64,000 bases of DNA from a virus, in IMG/VR virus record IMGVR_UViG_3300050821_007134, positions 1 to 64,000 of that record. One strand, written 5' to 3'. Position numbers and translations under genes: made by a program. Under the pieces are notes generated by a model. It did not search any database. It saw only the letters and a program-made list of their open reading frames with translations, and was not told where the DNA came from. This document shows positions 1-10,183 of this stretch, piece by piece (position 1 is the first letter of the stretch; each line of letters begins with the position of its first letter).

Positions 1-3000
1 ATTCAGAGTAGTGGAAAATAATGGATTTGTTCCTACACCTGTCCAACTTAAGCAGACAAGGGCACCTTGTTTTTCAATTCTAAAGGTATCGCCTTCGGTC
101 CTAATGAAATTTCTTGGTTTTCCAAAATATCTTTGGGTTAAATTTTGTCCAGATAAAGTGATTAAGCTCTTTCCTAAAGAAGGAGTATTGCTCTGGATAG
201 TAACTCCAGTATTGGAAGAAAATCCGTCATTTTTTGCTTGTGCAGTAGAAGCTTGCAATCTGAACCATTGATCACTATGAACCCCTGCTGCGGCTCCCAC
301 ATTTGCGGAAACGATCATATATGTGTTGTCTAATCTAACTGCTGAATCTAAAACTGGAACTTCATAACCATTGGCGAACCCGCCGATTATTTGAACTGCT
401 CCGCTACTACCTAGAACAAGAGTTGCCAATTCTAATCTGGTTCCTCTTTCCACGACACCTACAGTACCTTCCGTAGTGAATCCAGTCACGGCCAAAACAG
501 AAATTAGCCTTCTTACCTGATCTTGGGTTGTGGGAATTAATCGAACTTCTTCTCCATTATTAAAGGCATAGCCAATATCGGATGATTCGTTCAATGGAAC
601 TTTTAATGTAAATTGAGGACTGCCACTGAGATTGCTAGATTGAATCCAATTGATTCCGTCTAAAAGTTGGATATAACTTCTGGTAAAATTGCTATCTTCG
701 AAAGTACTCTCAATTAAAACGCCAGCGCCAGTGATGCCTCCGTCATTAACTAATGTAGCCGTAATGTCGAGTAAGTTTGCATTTACGTATGCGGATACTT
801 GAGCTGCCGTGGTAGCAGAAGCTTGATAGAATGTTATGGCTCCCGTAACATTGGTTGAAACATTGCTTTGAGGAACTGCTACACCATGAGGCTGCTGTAT
901 GGAAAAACTTGTGGCGGTAGGAGTAAATCCAGCTTGCGTCGAAACACGGTAAATACCAGTATTCGCAATTGCTAGTTCGGTTTGTTGAGTAATATTTACG
1001 TATTCTCCGCCCACTAAAGTAAGGGCTGGAGCTGTTCCAACACCATTCCAAGTATAGGTTACTTGATCTACTCCTGCGACAGGAACGTTGGGCGTAATCG
1101 TTACATTCCATTCCGTAGTACTATCAATAGCAGAAGGAGCCGGTGCCCCACTTTGCAAATTAATGGTAATATTTACAAAAGGATTAATTATGATTGTGCT
1201 ACCAATAGCTGCATTTGGAACTGTTGGGTACACATAAGAGACTCTGATTTTTTCGCCGCTTCTGCCCCATCTTGTAGCTCTATATAATATAGCAGTTTGC
1301 GATGCAGTTTGTTTCAATACCTTTTTGGCCTTCATTAAAACTTTGAAATTTGAAAAATCAAAACTACCAAATGCAACATCAAAATCAGCCGTAGGCCCAG
1401 AATCAACATCGTATGCATTGAAGTTAGAAGGATTATTTGCTAAAGAAGTATTCGCGATTGCGCGCCTATAAAATGGAATATTGAAACTTTCAGTTTCGGG
1501 ATTATTATCCAAAATAGTAACTAAAGTGTCTGCACTTCCGAAATCAAGAGGATTAGCGATATAGAATCTATCATCTATGATTGATCCTCTTACTCTGTGT
1601 ATAAGCGGCTGATTTACTAAGCCAACTACGGCGCCTGAAATGGAAGTTACCTGATCGTATTCACCATAAGGCTGAGAATCTCTAATGGCCCCATAAGGAT
1701 GTAACATAGAGATCAGTTCATTTGGATCTCTTCCGGCGAATGAAACAGCAGATGTGACAGAATTTACAAATGTGTCTGGAGGATTCGCAAAAGAATCCGC
1801 TGCGAAAGTGCTATGAATGAACAATGGAAGTTGAGCATCTTTAGTTTGACTGTCCAAATAAGCGATCAGAGATTCTTGACTTACTTTTCTTTGGTTTACA
1901 GGTAATAGTAAAAGCTTACCTTGAGTATCAGCCGTAACTACCAATAGAGATCCATTAGAATCTTTTGTAACAGTTCTTACGATTATGAATTGTTCTTCTT
2001 GAACTGAAAAAATCAATTCATTTGTTTGAGCCTGTAATTGAAGAACGATTTGATCTAAACTTAAAGTTCCTGAGGTAACTTCAAATCTTTGAGGAGCCAA
2101 TGTACTTCTGAGTGTAACAAATCCATCGACGAATACGACGGTTTGAGGAACAACGGCTGTATATTCGGCATTAGTGAGTTCTATATCTAAAGTAGTGGAT
2201 GAAGCCGCATGTACTCTGCCTTCAAATCTATTGTTCGCATTTAGCTCGGCGGACCAAACAATTACATAATCACCCGGAAGAACATTGATGAATGCATTCG
2301 CATTTGAAGAAGTATATCTAATAATATTCGGAGCTGGCTTAGATACAACAAGGACTGAATTCCCAGTCACTCCGTTTGCAATAATTTGACCCGGATTGTC
2401 TACTAAGATCCACACATTTGCATTGGATGAGAACAGAATTGAATTACCAGTAATGGAACCGCTTTGAAGTCTAGCTTCTGTTTGGTTACTGCCCGCGCTA
2501 AGAGTATCGCCAGCGACAAGAGGAACGGCTAATTCAAATTGCGCCGTGTTTCTGGAAAGAATGAAATCTGATGCGGCACCCTGAGACGATAAGCCAATGA
2601 GGGTGCTGAACATTCCTTTAGTCACTAATGTAGAAGTGGGATCAATTACAATTTGTGCTCTGTTGTTATCGCCTAAATTACTTGCGATAGTGAGTTGCTG
2701 ACCAATGATTGTCGTGGTCACACCCGTTAATTTGTTTAAGAAAACTTGTGCCCAAGCAGCCAGAGAATTTGTAGAAGAAACTGTATTGTAAAGTCCAGTA
2801 GCTACAAAGTCTGAATCATTTACGGTGTAAGTGATGGGTGCGGTTCCATCGACAGACAGTATTAAAGTATCGCCACTTGTTATGGATGGAGACCATAAAG
2901 CTTGAGACTGAGTAAAGATGATTGCTTCTGCGCCGTCTTTACTTAATGGAATTTGATTTTTGTATAATCTTAATGTTTGAATTTTGTTAGAAGAAAATCC

Positions 3001-4416
3001 AAGTTGAACTGCGGCGTCTCTTCCAGAGGTAGTTGGCTTAACACATTGAATTGAATCATTGCCTTCGTGATTGGAACGAATAACTACGAATGCGCCGTTG
3101 CCAGCAGTAGTAGCTTCAAATCCAAGTGTCGTGTCTGCATTGATACTCGCAGTGACTTCAAATGAAGTAGCGCCGCCGGGACTTAGGAAATCACTATTTG
3201 CAAAAATGTGCTGATACGTGACCTCTCCAACTGTTACTGCCAGAGTATCTCCGCCGATCAAATCGAAGGGAGAAGATAAATTAGATTGTAAGAACGCTTT
3301 TGCTACTGGAGCTTGTCGTCCGCCTGTCGCTAATTGGAAAAATTGTTCTCCGCCTAAAGCGCTGTCTACGATTGATTCTAAACCAACACCTGCTGATTTG
3401 GCTTCATAACCATTTCCACTATCGATGTATAAAATAGCGCCAGAAGAATTAAGAATTAAAGAATCACTTACGACGGTTGCCTGCTCATCTGAAGGGCTAG
3501 CTCCAATAACGGCAGCTTTAACGGCTGTAGCTGTACCGAGTCCGGTTGATGCTTGAGCATTTTTAATTCTAACTCTAAGAGAATCATCTGTTTCACTATC
3601 TCGACCAGTAACAAATGGCAATGCATTTGAAACGCTAGCTCCCGCGAAAGGAGGAGTAGCGAAACTCTTAATAGCACCGGCTGGAACGTTTCCAGAAGAT
3701 CCGGTGTTTAGTGCGCTGACTTGTACACCGGTAACGGTTGTTTCACCGTCCAAAATAACGGCAGATGCGATAATTCCAAATTGAATGTCTGGGCTTGAAC
3801 CTAAGGCAGGAGATACGACTACTGCATTCGCTGCGATGGATCTATTGCCGCCTTGAGCTAAAATAACTGATTCGCCAATATTATGAAATTTGACGGTAGG
3901 CGCAGAAAGATTGATTATAAAATAGCCGCCAACGGGAGTTATTGACGAATATGGAAGGGGGCCTTCCACATTTGGAGTCCCTCGACCGATGTAAATCGAT
4001 CCTGATGCGAAGAATTGTGAGGCATCGCTCACATTGATGGAAACCGAACCTACGTTAGGCGGATTGGCTCCAGCATAGATCTTTGAGGCGATTTTGTTAA
4101 AACTAGTATCTACGATATTTACGGGGCCAGTCGCGGGAGCAGCGACGATTGGAGGCACATTATTCTCAATGGCTAAGTTCTTTAAGGCATCTCCGGTCGC
4201 TCTATCTATTGAGAAGTCCCGAAGAATTTGGAAAATATCGCCCGATGCGCGTGCCGTGGTGAGAGCTACTGTTTCGAAAAAACCCGTGACAGCAGAACCC
4301 ACATTAAAGTCAGTTATTCCGACTTTAGCCGCGTAAGTACTTAACATGTCAGAGTTTAATTGATCGTAACTCTGAGGATTTGGCAGTCCTGCGACTGGGG
4401 CGGGTCCGGTTGGCAT
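1..4416 (-). CDS. Baseplate J-like protein (giant, C-terminus beyond window)
   Basis: The reading frame is open from an ATG at 4416 to the left edge, at least 1472 codons, so the C-terminus is missing. The N-terminal 300 residues resemble the Baseplate_J family: a leader rich in Gly and Pro, then a segment near residues 269-282 reading GRDSETDDSLRVRI, the usual acidic-Arg signature of that family. In contractile tails this protein forms the baseplate wedge next to gp25-like proteins, which fits the neighbour upstream. The long remainder is Thr/Ser/Val-rich beta-structure with no motif I recognise, and may carry fibre-attachment or receptor-facing domains. It is far longer than typical J proteins (300-700 aa). 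It lies 55 bases downstream of the gp25-type gene in the same operon. Confidence 0.85.
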   Translation of the reverse strand, partial: MPTGPAPVAGLPNPQSYDQLNSDMLSTYAAKVGITDFNVGSAVTGFFETVALTTARASGDIFQILRDFSIDRATGDALKNLAIENNVPPIVAAPATGPVNIVDTSFNKIASKIYAGANPPNVGSVSINVSDASQFFASGSIYIGRGTPNVEGPLPYSSITPVGGYFIINLSAPTVKFHNIGESVILAQGGNRSIAANAVVVSPALGSSPDIQFGIIASAVILDGETTVTGVQVSALNTGSSGNVPAGAIKSFATPPFAGASVSNALPFVTGRDSETDDSLRVRIKNAQASTGLGTATAVKAAVIGASPSDEQATVVSDSLILNSSGAILYIDSGNGYEAKSAGVGLESIVDSALGGEQFFQLATGGRQAPVAKAFLQSNLSSPFDLIGGDTLAVTVGEVTYQHIFANSDFLSPGGATSFEVTASINADTTLGFEATTAGNGAFVVIRSNHEGNDSIQCVKPTTSGRDAAVQLGFSSNKIQTLRLYKNQIPLSKDGAEAIIFTQSQALWSPSITSGDTLILSVDGTAPITYTVNDSDFVATGLYNTVSSTNSLAAWAQVFLNKLTGVTTTIIGQQLTIASNLGDNNRAQIVIDPTSTLVTKGMFSTLIGLSSQGAASDFILSRNTAQFELAVPLVAGDTLSAGSNQTEARLQSGSITGNSILFSSNANVWILVDNPGQIIANGVTGNSVLVVSKPAPNIIRYTSSNANAFINVLPGDYVIVWSAELNANNRFEGRVHAASSTTLDIELTNAEYTAVVPQTVVFVDGFVTLRSTLAPQRFEVTSGTLSLDQIVLQLQAQTNELIFSVQEEQFIIVRTVTKDSNGSLLVVTADTQGKLLLLPVNQRKVSQESLIAYLDSQTKDAQLPLFIHSTFAADSFANPPDTFVNSVTSAVSFAGRDPNELISMLHPYGAIRDSQPYGEYDQVTSISGAVVGLVNQPLIHRVRGSIIDDRFYIANPLDFGSADTLVTILDNNPETESFNIPFYRRAIANTSLANNPSNFNAYDVDSGPTADFDVAFGSFDFSNFKVLMKAKKVLKQTASQTAILYRATRWGRSGEKIRVSYVYPTVPNAAIGSTIIINPFVNITINLQSGAPAPSAIDSTTEWNVTITPNVPVAGVDQVTYTWNGVGTAPALTLVGGEYVNITQQTELAIANTGIYRVSTQAGFTPTATSFSIQQPHGVAVPQSNVSTNVTGAITFYQASATTAAQVSAYVNANLLDITATLVNDGGITGAGVLIESTFEDSNFTRSYIQLLDGINWIQSSNLSGSPQFTLKVPLNESSDIGYAFNNGEEVRLIPTTQDQVRRLISVLAVTGFTTEGTVGVVERGTRLELATLVLGSSGAVQIIGGFANGYEVPVLDSAVRLDNTYMIVSANVGAAAGVHSDQWFRLQASTAQAKNDGFSSNTGVTIQSNTPSLGKSLITLSGQNLTQRYFGKPRNFIRTEGDTFRIEKQGALVCLSWTGVGTNPLFSTTLN

Positions 4417-4471
4417 TATTTTAAACTCCAATTACCTAGTTAAGATTCAGGGTAGGGCCAATTAGTATATA

Positions 4472-7078
4472 TCATGTAGGGACAACAAAGTTGACCGGGA
4501 ATACGCCTTGAATCCCAGCCAAGGCAACCGCCATATTAAGGGACAGCGTAGGCCCGTTTAAATTGATCTGGAGGTTATTGATCCCGGAGAATCTCGGGTC
4601 CTGTTGGATCAGCTTATTCATAGAATTAAAGGTATCTTCTACATTGAAATCTGAATTTATCATGCCAACCTTGATGCCCAATCCGAAGTCTGGATGCGTC
4701 AAAACTTTACCGGCCTGGGTACCAATTTTGATCTTAAGAGCCTGGATGATATTGGTCATACCATAAGCGAATCTAAAGTCACCGAAGTTATTTACGGCCA
4801 AATCTCCAGAATCAGTCAAAAGTAGATCTACTTTGCTAAGTCCGGTCAATGGGTCAGACAACGAAGCTTGAGGAACAACGATATCAGGATTATTTGAAAG
4901 AGGCAAATCGCTCGGTATGAAAATCTTTTGCTGACTATTAACTGTTCCAGGTAAATATGCCTGTAAATAAGCTTGATCAGCAATTAAAAAATTATCCAAA
5001 TTCGGCATACCATCTAAGGTGATCAAAAAGCTTGTGCTCGACAGAGTGTCGATGCCGAGAATTACTCTGGCAGAAGGTTGTTGAGTAGCGCTTTGAACTA
5101 TAACTCTCTGTCCTATATATAGGTCAGTGATACTTCCAATAGTGATATTTCTGCCGCTGGCGTTCGAGAGTAAAGGAACTTGAAAACCATTTTCATCTAT
5201 GTAAGGATCTTTTAAATTATTCAAAGTAACAATTTCAAGCCATCGTTGAGGATCTTGTAAATATCTGGCTGCAATCTGTTCTACATTTAATCCAAATGGA
5301 ACGGGAACTAGAATCTTAGCTACCGTAGTATTGAATTCTATACCTGACAGATCTGCTAATCCAGCTACGTAATCCATATTTGATTGAATCTGATTATCGT
5401 CAATTTCCCTTGTGGCCGTCAAAAGATCATAGCTTTGAATGGACTGATATAGAGCAGCTAAAATGTCATATTCATCCAAAGTCATTGGCTGAATTCTAGG
5501 AGTAGGAGGCGGCAATCCATAAACTTTATTGTAAAAAGCATCACCTGCTCCAAAACTATTTGAAAGCTGAAGAGCTAATCCCAAAATTGTTTGGCGAAAT
5601 TGTTTTAATTGAGCTACTGTAGTTTGTCTCGCTTGCGCAATTACATTGTCAATTACAGCTTGTTGCGCAACGGTCAAACTCAAACTGGTTACGGGAACCT
5701 GATCTAAGAGATCAAAATTTGCATTCGAATTTGCATAAATATTATTAGCAGGATTAATCGTAACGGCGGTTGCAGCCTTGGCTCCAATTTGTCCACCTGA
5801 AACTGCGTCGATAGTTAAACCTTCATTGACCGATTGACTTGCGACAACAGCGGCCAAAGGATTTCTGACAGCTGGATCGCTAGAAGTTGTCGCTATGGAA
5901 TTTGCCAAAATATTCATTGATGCGTTGATTGAACTTTTGTAATCATTGATTACTTGTGCGGGAAGATCTGCCACTGTAACGGCTACCCCTGCTAGATCTT
6001 TAACCAAAAGTGCAGTCTGTCTTAACGCAGTTAAAGGAGCCTCGATATCACTTCTCACAGAAGAAATTAAAGTTAAAGCTGCGCTTGCGGTACTTCGGGC
6101 GGCACTGATCGCGCCAAGAACCCTTTGCAAAATCCCAGGACTTATTGGCTGAATTGTCGAAACTACTGCTGGAACTTTTTGCTGAAGGTCGATTCGTCTC
6201 CATGCCTTCAATTGAAGGTTGTACATGAATTCCATGGGTTTCGTAGACGATTGAATCCAATGGAAATTGATTGGAGTAACAATAAGTGATTGATTTTGTT
6301 TAGGAATATCTAAAACCATGCGCCATCCTGCGTTGGCAGGATTCTTTTTCGCTTCCGCATATTGTTCGATAAGTTGGGCCAAAGCCATGATCTGATAGTA
6401 ACCCGTGCTTCCCACGCCTTCCCCGGAGGTCTCAGGACCCTTACGGGCGGGTTTACTGTTAGGACTATTCCCCGTGGCAATGTTGATAACTCTTTGGAAT
6501 TGACTCACCACGTTAGTAGCGGCCTCGATAGTTCCACCAAAAACGGATTGGAGAATTGTCGGGCTTTGGGGAGGACTGGTGACATCCTGTCGATATGGCC
6601 AAACACCGAAAGTACCAGCCATGGAAATGGATTTGAATTTTAGACCGTTATGTTCTTCGACGATACCCCTTAAAGTGGCCGATGTGCCGATTGCATATTG
6701 ATCAATGATATTGAACTGTTGTGGAGTTATTGGAAACGTGAATACCCATTGTTGGCCAATCGCTTGAAAAGCCACGATGGGACTCGTGTTATCGCCCTTT
6801 ACTGTGGTTTGAGCTATTGTGCTTCCATTAACGGTTTTATTGCCATTGGCGGTATCGATGACCAAAAGACGATAGGGGAAAAGCTGATCCCATCTGACTG
6901 GGTCGATTTCGATGGATTTAAAAAATGGACTTGGAAGTGTGGACCATGGCAATAGAGTTGCCTGTCCAGATTTACTATTCTGTAATACATTCGCTATGTT
7001 AAGTGCATTTCCAACCTGTAAGTTGCCTAAATCAGGCTTAAAACCAGACGGTTGATCTGCGAAAACTGAATCTGCCAT
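4472..7078 (-). CDS. Baseplate wedge protein with LysM-like and gp25-like domains
   Basis: 868 aa. The C-terminal 110 residues (about 755-868) match the gpW/gp25 baseplate wedge fold: FRFAYGMTNIIQALKIKI, then a DFGLG turn and a closing beta segment. About residues 595-640 look like a LysM-type repeat (an AARYLQDPQRWLEI segment followed by an asparagine-rich turn), as found in tail proteins that join tube initiator and baseplate. The N-terminal 300 residues are beta-rich and resemble phage tube-to-baseplate linking proteins; the middle is helical and Ala/Ser-rich. The fusion of these parts into one long chain is unusual. GGAG lies 9 bases before the ATG. Confidence 0.8.
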   Translation of the reverse strand: MADSVFADQPSGFKPDLGNLQVGNALNIANVLQNSKSGQATLLPWSTLPSPFFKSIEIDPVRWDQLFPYRLLVIDTANGNKTVNGSTIAQTTVKGDNTSPIVAFQAIGQQWVFTFPITPQQFNIIDQYAIGTSATLRGIVEEHNGLKFKSISMAGTFGVWPYRQDVTSPPQSPTILQSVFGGTIEAATNVVSQFQRVINIATGNSPNSKPARKGPETSGEGVGSTGYYQIMALAQLIEQYAEAKKNPANAGWRMVLDIPKQNQSLIVTPINFHWIQSSTKPMEFMYNLQLKAWRRIDLQQKVPAVVSTIQPISPGILQRVLGAISAARSTASAALTLISSVRSDIEAPLTALRQTALLVKDLAGVAVTVADLPAQVINDYKSSINASMNILANSIATTSSDPAVRNPLAAVVASQSVNEGLTIDAVSGGQIGAKAATAVTINPANNIYANSNANFDLLDQVPVTSLSLTVAQQAVIDNVIAQARQTTVAQLKQFRQTILGLALQLSNSFGAGDAFYNKVYGLPPPTPRIQPMTLDEYDILAALYQSIQSYDLLTATREIDDNQIQSNMDYVAGLADLSGIEFNTTVAKILVPVPFGLNVEQIAARYLQDPQRWLEIVTLNNLKDPYIDENGFQVPLLSNASGRNITIGSITDLYIGQRVIVQSATQQPSARVILGIDTLSSTSFLITLDGMPNLDNFLIADQAYLQAYLPGTVNSQQKIFIPSDLPLSNNPDIVVPQASLSDPLTGLSKVDLLLTDSGDLAVNNFGDFRFAYGMTNIIQALKIKIGTQAGKVLTHPDFGLGIKVGMINSDFNVEDTFNSMNKLIQQDPRFSGINNLQINLNGPTLSLNMAVALAGIQGVFPVNFVVPT

Positions 7079-7141
7079 TTAAGAGTGCTCCATACATAAA
7101 GATTGCAGGTGAACAAGGCTCATCCATGATATATCACAAAC

Positions 7142-7723
7142 ATGAGAAAACTCTTCGGAATCCTGATCTTAATAGTCCTATCTTTATCCTGCGCGAGCGT
7201 ACCAAAACCTCACGTTCCGTTGATACTGAAAATAGCGCCCGAGCACAAAGGGATTGATCCTAAGCTCCAGCCCTATTATGATGAATACGTTGCTTTGGCC
7301 AAAGAGCGTGGAATCATTTTTAAAAATAAAGTAACCATGGGATTTAAAGATCTCGACAGCGAAAATTACATCGGAGTTTGTCATCGAAATGGTTTCATGC
7401 ATTTTAGAGAAATCGACATAGACAAAGGGTATTGGGATCACACCACTGAACAACAAAGAATAAACGAAGTGTTCCATGAATTGACTCACTGCCTCTGCAC
7501 TAGGGATCACGATTTCGCGCCAGGAAAATTCTATCCAGAAGTAGCGGTTTGGAAGATTTTTATAGACATAACAAACATGTGTGTGTCAAAAGAACCAGAA
7601 GGTTTCAAAGACGATGGCTGTCCAGTAACTATAATGCACCCCCGAATTCTTTGGCAGTGGTGCTTCAATATGTATTACGACGAATATATAAAAGAAATGT
7701 TCGACAGATGCGAACCTTGGTAG
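7142..7723 (+). CDS. Lipoprotein with HExxH zinc-metalloprotease motif
   Basis: 193 aa. An N-terminal hydrophobic stretch ends in a lipobox (LSLSC, Cys17), so the protein is probably acylated and held in a membrane facing the periplasm. HELTH at residues 112-116, with another His at 123, is a zinc-binding protease signature with a metzincin-like layout (six rather than five residues to the third His). Several Cys could form disulfides, which also suits export. It is one of two plus-strand genes inside the minus-strand tail block, divergent from the baseplate gene, so it probably has its own promoter. No clear Shine-Dalgarno (SD) is visible. The substrate is unknown; cell-wall or surface-protein cleavage at infection or lysis is an inference. 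Confidence 0.75.
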   Translation: MRKLFGILILIVLSLSCASVPKPHVPLILKIAPEHKGIDPKLQPYYDEYVALAKERGIIFKNKVTMGFKDLDSENYIGVCHRNGFMHFREIDIDKGYWDHTTEQQRINEVFHELTHCLCTRDHDFAPGKFYPEVAVWKIFIDITNMCVSKEPEGFKDDGCPVTIMHPRILWQWCFNMYYDEYIKEMFDRCEPW

Positions 7724-7748
7724 TATAACAAGACTACAGGAGAACGTA

Positions 7749-8117
7749 ATGACAGAAGAACAAACACAAATAATAGACGCAGTTTTTCAGAGATTCATTG
7801 ACAGCGAAAATCAAAGGCCAATCTGGAATCCAATAGACGAGGCCATGTACAAACTTCAATGGATCGATAGCGATCAACTTGTCAGAGAAGCCAGCATAAT
7901 TTCCTACGAACATAAGCACGGTAAGGTTCGATGCAATATGCAACATAACCAATCAGTTTGCTTTGCTCCTAAAATAGTGCAAGCTGCTCAAATACTTTTA
8001 ACTGATTATGAGTCAACAAGAAATCTGCCCGCTGCGCACAAGTACATGCTTCAGTACTACTTATCTCTTCATCATTTGAAAATTATCTATACGGACGAAA
8101 ATAAGACAAAAACTTAA
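7749..8117 (+). CDS. Unknown protein, 122 aa
   Basis: I do not recognise this protein. It is hydrophilic and mostly helical with many aromatic and His residues and no signal peptide. It follows the metalloprotease lipoprotein by 25 bases with AGGAG before the ATG, so the two are probably co-transcribed. Its stop codon lies in a TTAA palindrome that also holds the stop of the converging gene on the other strand. Confidence 0.75.
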   Translation: MTEEQTQIIDAVFQRFIDSENQRPIWNPIDEAMYKLQWIDSDQLVREASIISYEHKHGKVRCNMQHNQSVCFAPKIVQAAQILLTDYESTRNLPAAHKYMLQYYLSLHHLKIIYTDENKTKT

Positions 8118-9358
8118 GTTAGATCTTTGTACACTCTTCCATTGTTAGAAGTTGTGTATTTTGATGGAACGATATCGTTCAGCGTAATGGCGTTGCCATT
8201 TATAGATTTTATCCCTCGGGTTAATTCAACCTGTTGTTCAGAATAGATGTAAACAAAATCTCCCGGACTAAACAAGCTAGCGTCGGCAGTGTGAATCACT
8301 GCTGTTCCATTACCTGCGGCGCTGAAAAGGCCAACAGAAAGTAGAGTTTTATAAATTGCCACAGTCGAAATAATATTGGCTATCATTTGAGTCTGAGCAT
8401 TAACGGCCCCTTGCAAACTCAAAATCTGCGATAGAGAACCACTAAGAGCATTAACCCGCAAATTTAAAAATGAATATCTTTGACCATAAAGACCGCTGCT
8501 TGCAGTAATGGTCCCGTCGGTTAAACTCTGAGTTATAGAACCAAGATTTGTATCAAGTTGTGTTATCCTGGTTGGTATAAATGTATTTCGGACAGTAAAT
8601 GCAGCCTGCAATGCTGCCAATTGAGTCGAGTGCAACTTCGATGGTCCAGGCATTGGAGCAAAGTCTGGTTGAGCTTGCCAAGAACTTAGAGCAGAAAGAA
8701 ATGTATTCAAGTTGCTTATCGCCGTTACATTCTGAGCCGCTCTAGTAGCGTTGGTATCTGTTATGCTATTGAGTGCAGTCAATTCTGCGTTGGCCGTCGC
8801 TTGTAAGGCGGTAACGGCGGTTACCATATTATTTTTAATAGTAACAATGGCACCATCCATAGCCATATCGATGCCAGTAGTTAACTCGGTATCTGTGTAC
8901 ATTCCCGTAGCAGACGTTATTATGGCATTAATCGCAGTCATTTGAGCGCTCTCTGAACTGACTGGCGTAAAAGCCTCAGAATAGTTCTTACCTATCGCAA
9001 AGCCAAGGGCGAATGGGTTTACTTTAGACCAGACATTCGTGGGCGCTAGAGAAGGAACTGATGCTTGAGTATTATTTGGAAAGAAAACATTTCCCAAAAT
9101 ATGATTGGCCGAATCTATCAAATTTTGTTCCGTGATAGACGTTCTTCCATTGCCATCCAAATTTTGTAATTCTATTTGATATGCTGTAATTAAACCATTG
9201 ACCGGACTGAATAGGCCATCATTCGCTGTATCGAGACTTTCGAGACTTGCAATTTTGGCATTGAGTGCATTTTGGGCATTCTGAATCCCTGCAATAGTAG
9301 CGTCTGCCTGAACTATAGCTAAGGAAAATGCAATTCTATCATTCTGTGAAAGTGGCAT
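8114..9358 (-). CDS. Putative virion structural protein, coiled-coil rich
   Basis: 414 aa, rich in Ala, Thr, Asn and Gln with long heptad-like helical stretches (residues 1-90 and 130-340). A short beta-rich C-terminal domain (about 345-414) contains a FVYIYSEQQVELTRGIKSI segment. It is the last gene of the tail operon before the two inverted genes and starts by TAATG overlap with the gene upstream. Composition and position suggest a tail fibre, whisker or baseplate accessory protein, but no family is recognised. Confidence 0.75.
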   Translation of the reverse strand: MPLSQNDRIAFSLAIVQADATIAGIQNAQNALNAKIASLESLDTANDGLFSPVNGLITAYQIELQNLDGNGRTSITEQNLIDSANHILGNVFFPNNTQASVPSLAPTNVWSKVNPFALGFAIGKNYSEAFTPVSSESAQMTAINAIITSATGMYTDTELTTGIDMAMDGAIVTIKNNMVTAVTALQATANAELTALNSITDTNATRAAQNVTAISNLNTFLSALSSWQAQPDFAPMPGPSKLHSTQLAALQAAFTVRNTFIPTRITQLDTNLGSITQSLTDGTITASSGLYGQRYSFLNLRVNALSGSLSQILSLQGAVNAQTQMIANIISTVAIYKTLLSVGLFSAAGNGTAVIHTADASLFSPGDFVYIYSEQQVELTRGIKSINGNAITLNDIVPSKYTTSNNGRVYKDLT

Positions 9359-9612
9359 TAATGGAACCTCAACGGGAATACTTGAAATCTAAGTAAAGTC
9401 TTATAGACTTCTTCTTTCTCTTTTGGAGTGCCCGTTTCTATTAAATGTTTAAAACCTCTCATTATCATATCACTCAAATTCTTAGCTGATCGTTTATCAA
9501 AAAAATATTCGCCCTGTACCGTGTAGACAGTATTATCCACTTGAATGTAGTAAGCTTCCGCTTCCATTGCTGTCAGATGCTCAAATGGATACTTAACCTT
9601 CTCATCGGGCAT
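9358..9612 (-). CDS. Unknown small protein, 84 aa, in tail operon
   Basis: Charged soluble protein with no recognised motif. It is joined by TAATG stop/start overlaps to the CPBP-type protease gene upstream and the structural gene downstream, so all three are translationally coupled and belong to the tail transcript. It could be an assembly factor. Confidence 0.75.
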   Translation of the reverse strand: MPDEKVKYPFEHLTAMEAEAYYIQVDNTVYTVQGEYFFDKRSAKNLSDMIMRGFKHLIETGTPKEKEEVYKTLLRFQVFPLRFH

Positions 9613-10154
9613 TAAGACCCTTTCATGGCCAAGGCCGTCGTGGCAATCATCACTAAGTCAAAAATAGTATGACATATCATTGTCGTACCTACTCCAAATT
9701 GTCTAACTAAATCCATCATTATGGGGATATAGAACATCATAAAAATTCCAGTGGCGACGCTTTGATATAAATGGCCTGCACCAAAACTCAAACACATCAG
9801 AAACATGAGCGCATAATAGAACAATCTCATGTATTTCTTTCCATGGACAACATCTTTAAAAATAACAAATGGAAGCACATAAATGGCATCTTCCGAGTAG
9901 ACACCTAGCGCTACCCACCATGGAATCGCTTGAGCCGCCTTTAGATCTACCGGTATTATAGTCATTTGATGAAACTTTTGGTAACAAAAATATCTCACGA
10001 TTCCAAGTACGAACACAAAGCATGTGAGGAACTTAACGGCTTTGGGCTCTACCCTAAGCAAATATTGATACTTGGATCTATAAGTAAAAAATAGAATGAC
10101 CAGGCCTAAAATCCAGGCGGGCAACATATGGGTTAAAACTTCGTGACTGGTCAT
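9612..10154 (-). CDS. CPBP-type intramembrane metalloprotease homologue
   Basis: 180 aa with about five membrane segments. Three short motifs sit where the CPBP (CaaX protease / bacteriocin-processing, PF02517) family places its metal ligands: SEDAIYV with Glu88-Asp89, FGAGH with Phe124 and His128, and CHTIFD with His162 and Asp166. The family's first motif is normally EExxxR; here it is EDxxxV, so activity is uncertain. The protein should sit in the inner membrane. In a tail operon it might process a virion protein or mediate immunity or superinfection exclusion; both are inference. A 67-base gap with two hairpins separates it from the spike gene upstream. Confidence 0.6.
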   Translation of the reverse strand: MTSHEVLTHMLPAWILGLVILFFTYRSKYQYLLRVEPKAVKFLTCFVFVLGIVRYFCYQKFHQMTIIPVDLKAAQAIPWWVALGVYSEDAIYVLPFVIFKDVVHGKKYMRLFYYALMFLMCLSFGAGHLYQSVATGIFMMFYIPIMMDLVRQFGVGTTMICHTIFDLVMIATTALAMKGS

Positions 10155-10183
10155 ATAAGTTCCTTAAATCATTGATATATTCA

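Noticed and set aside
746-1111. 121-codon minus-strand frame inside the baseplate J gene
   Set aside because: It lies on the same strand in another frame of a long open gene and has the odd Ser/Arg/Cys composition of a shadow frame.
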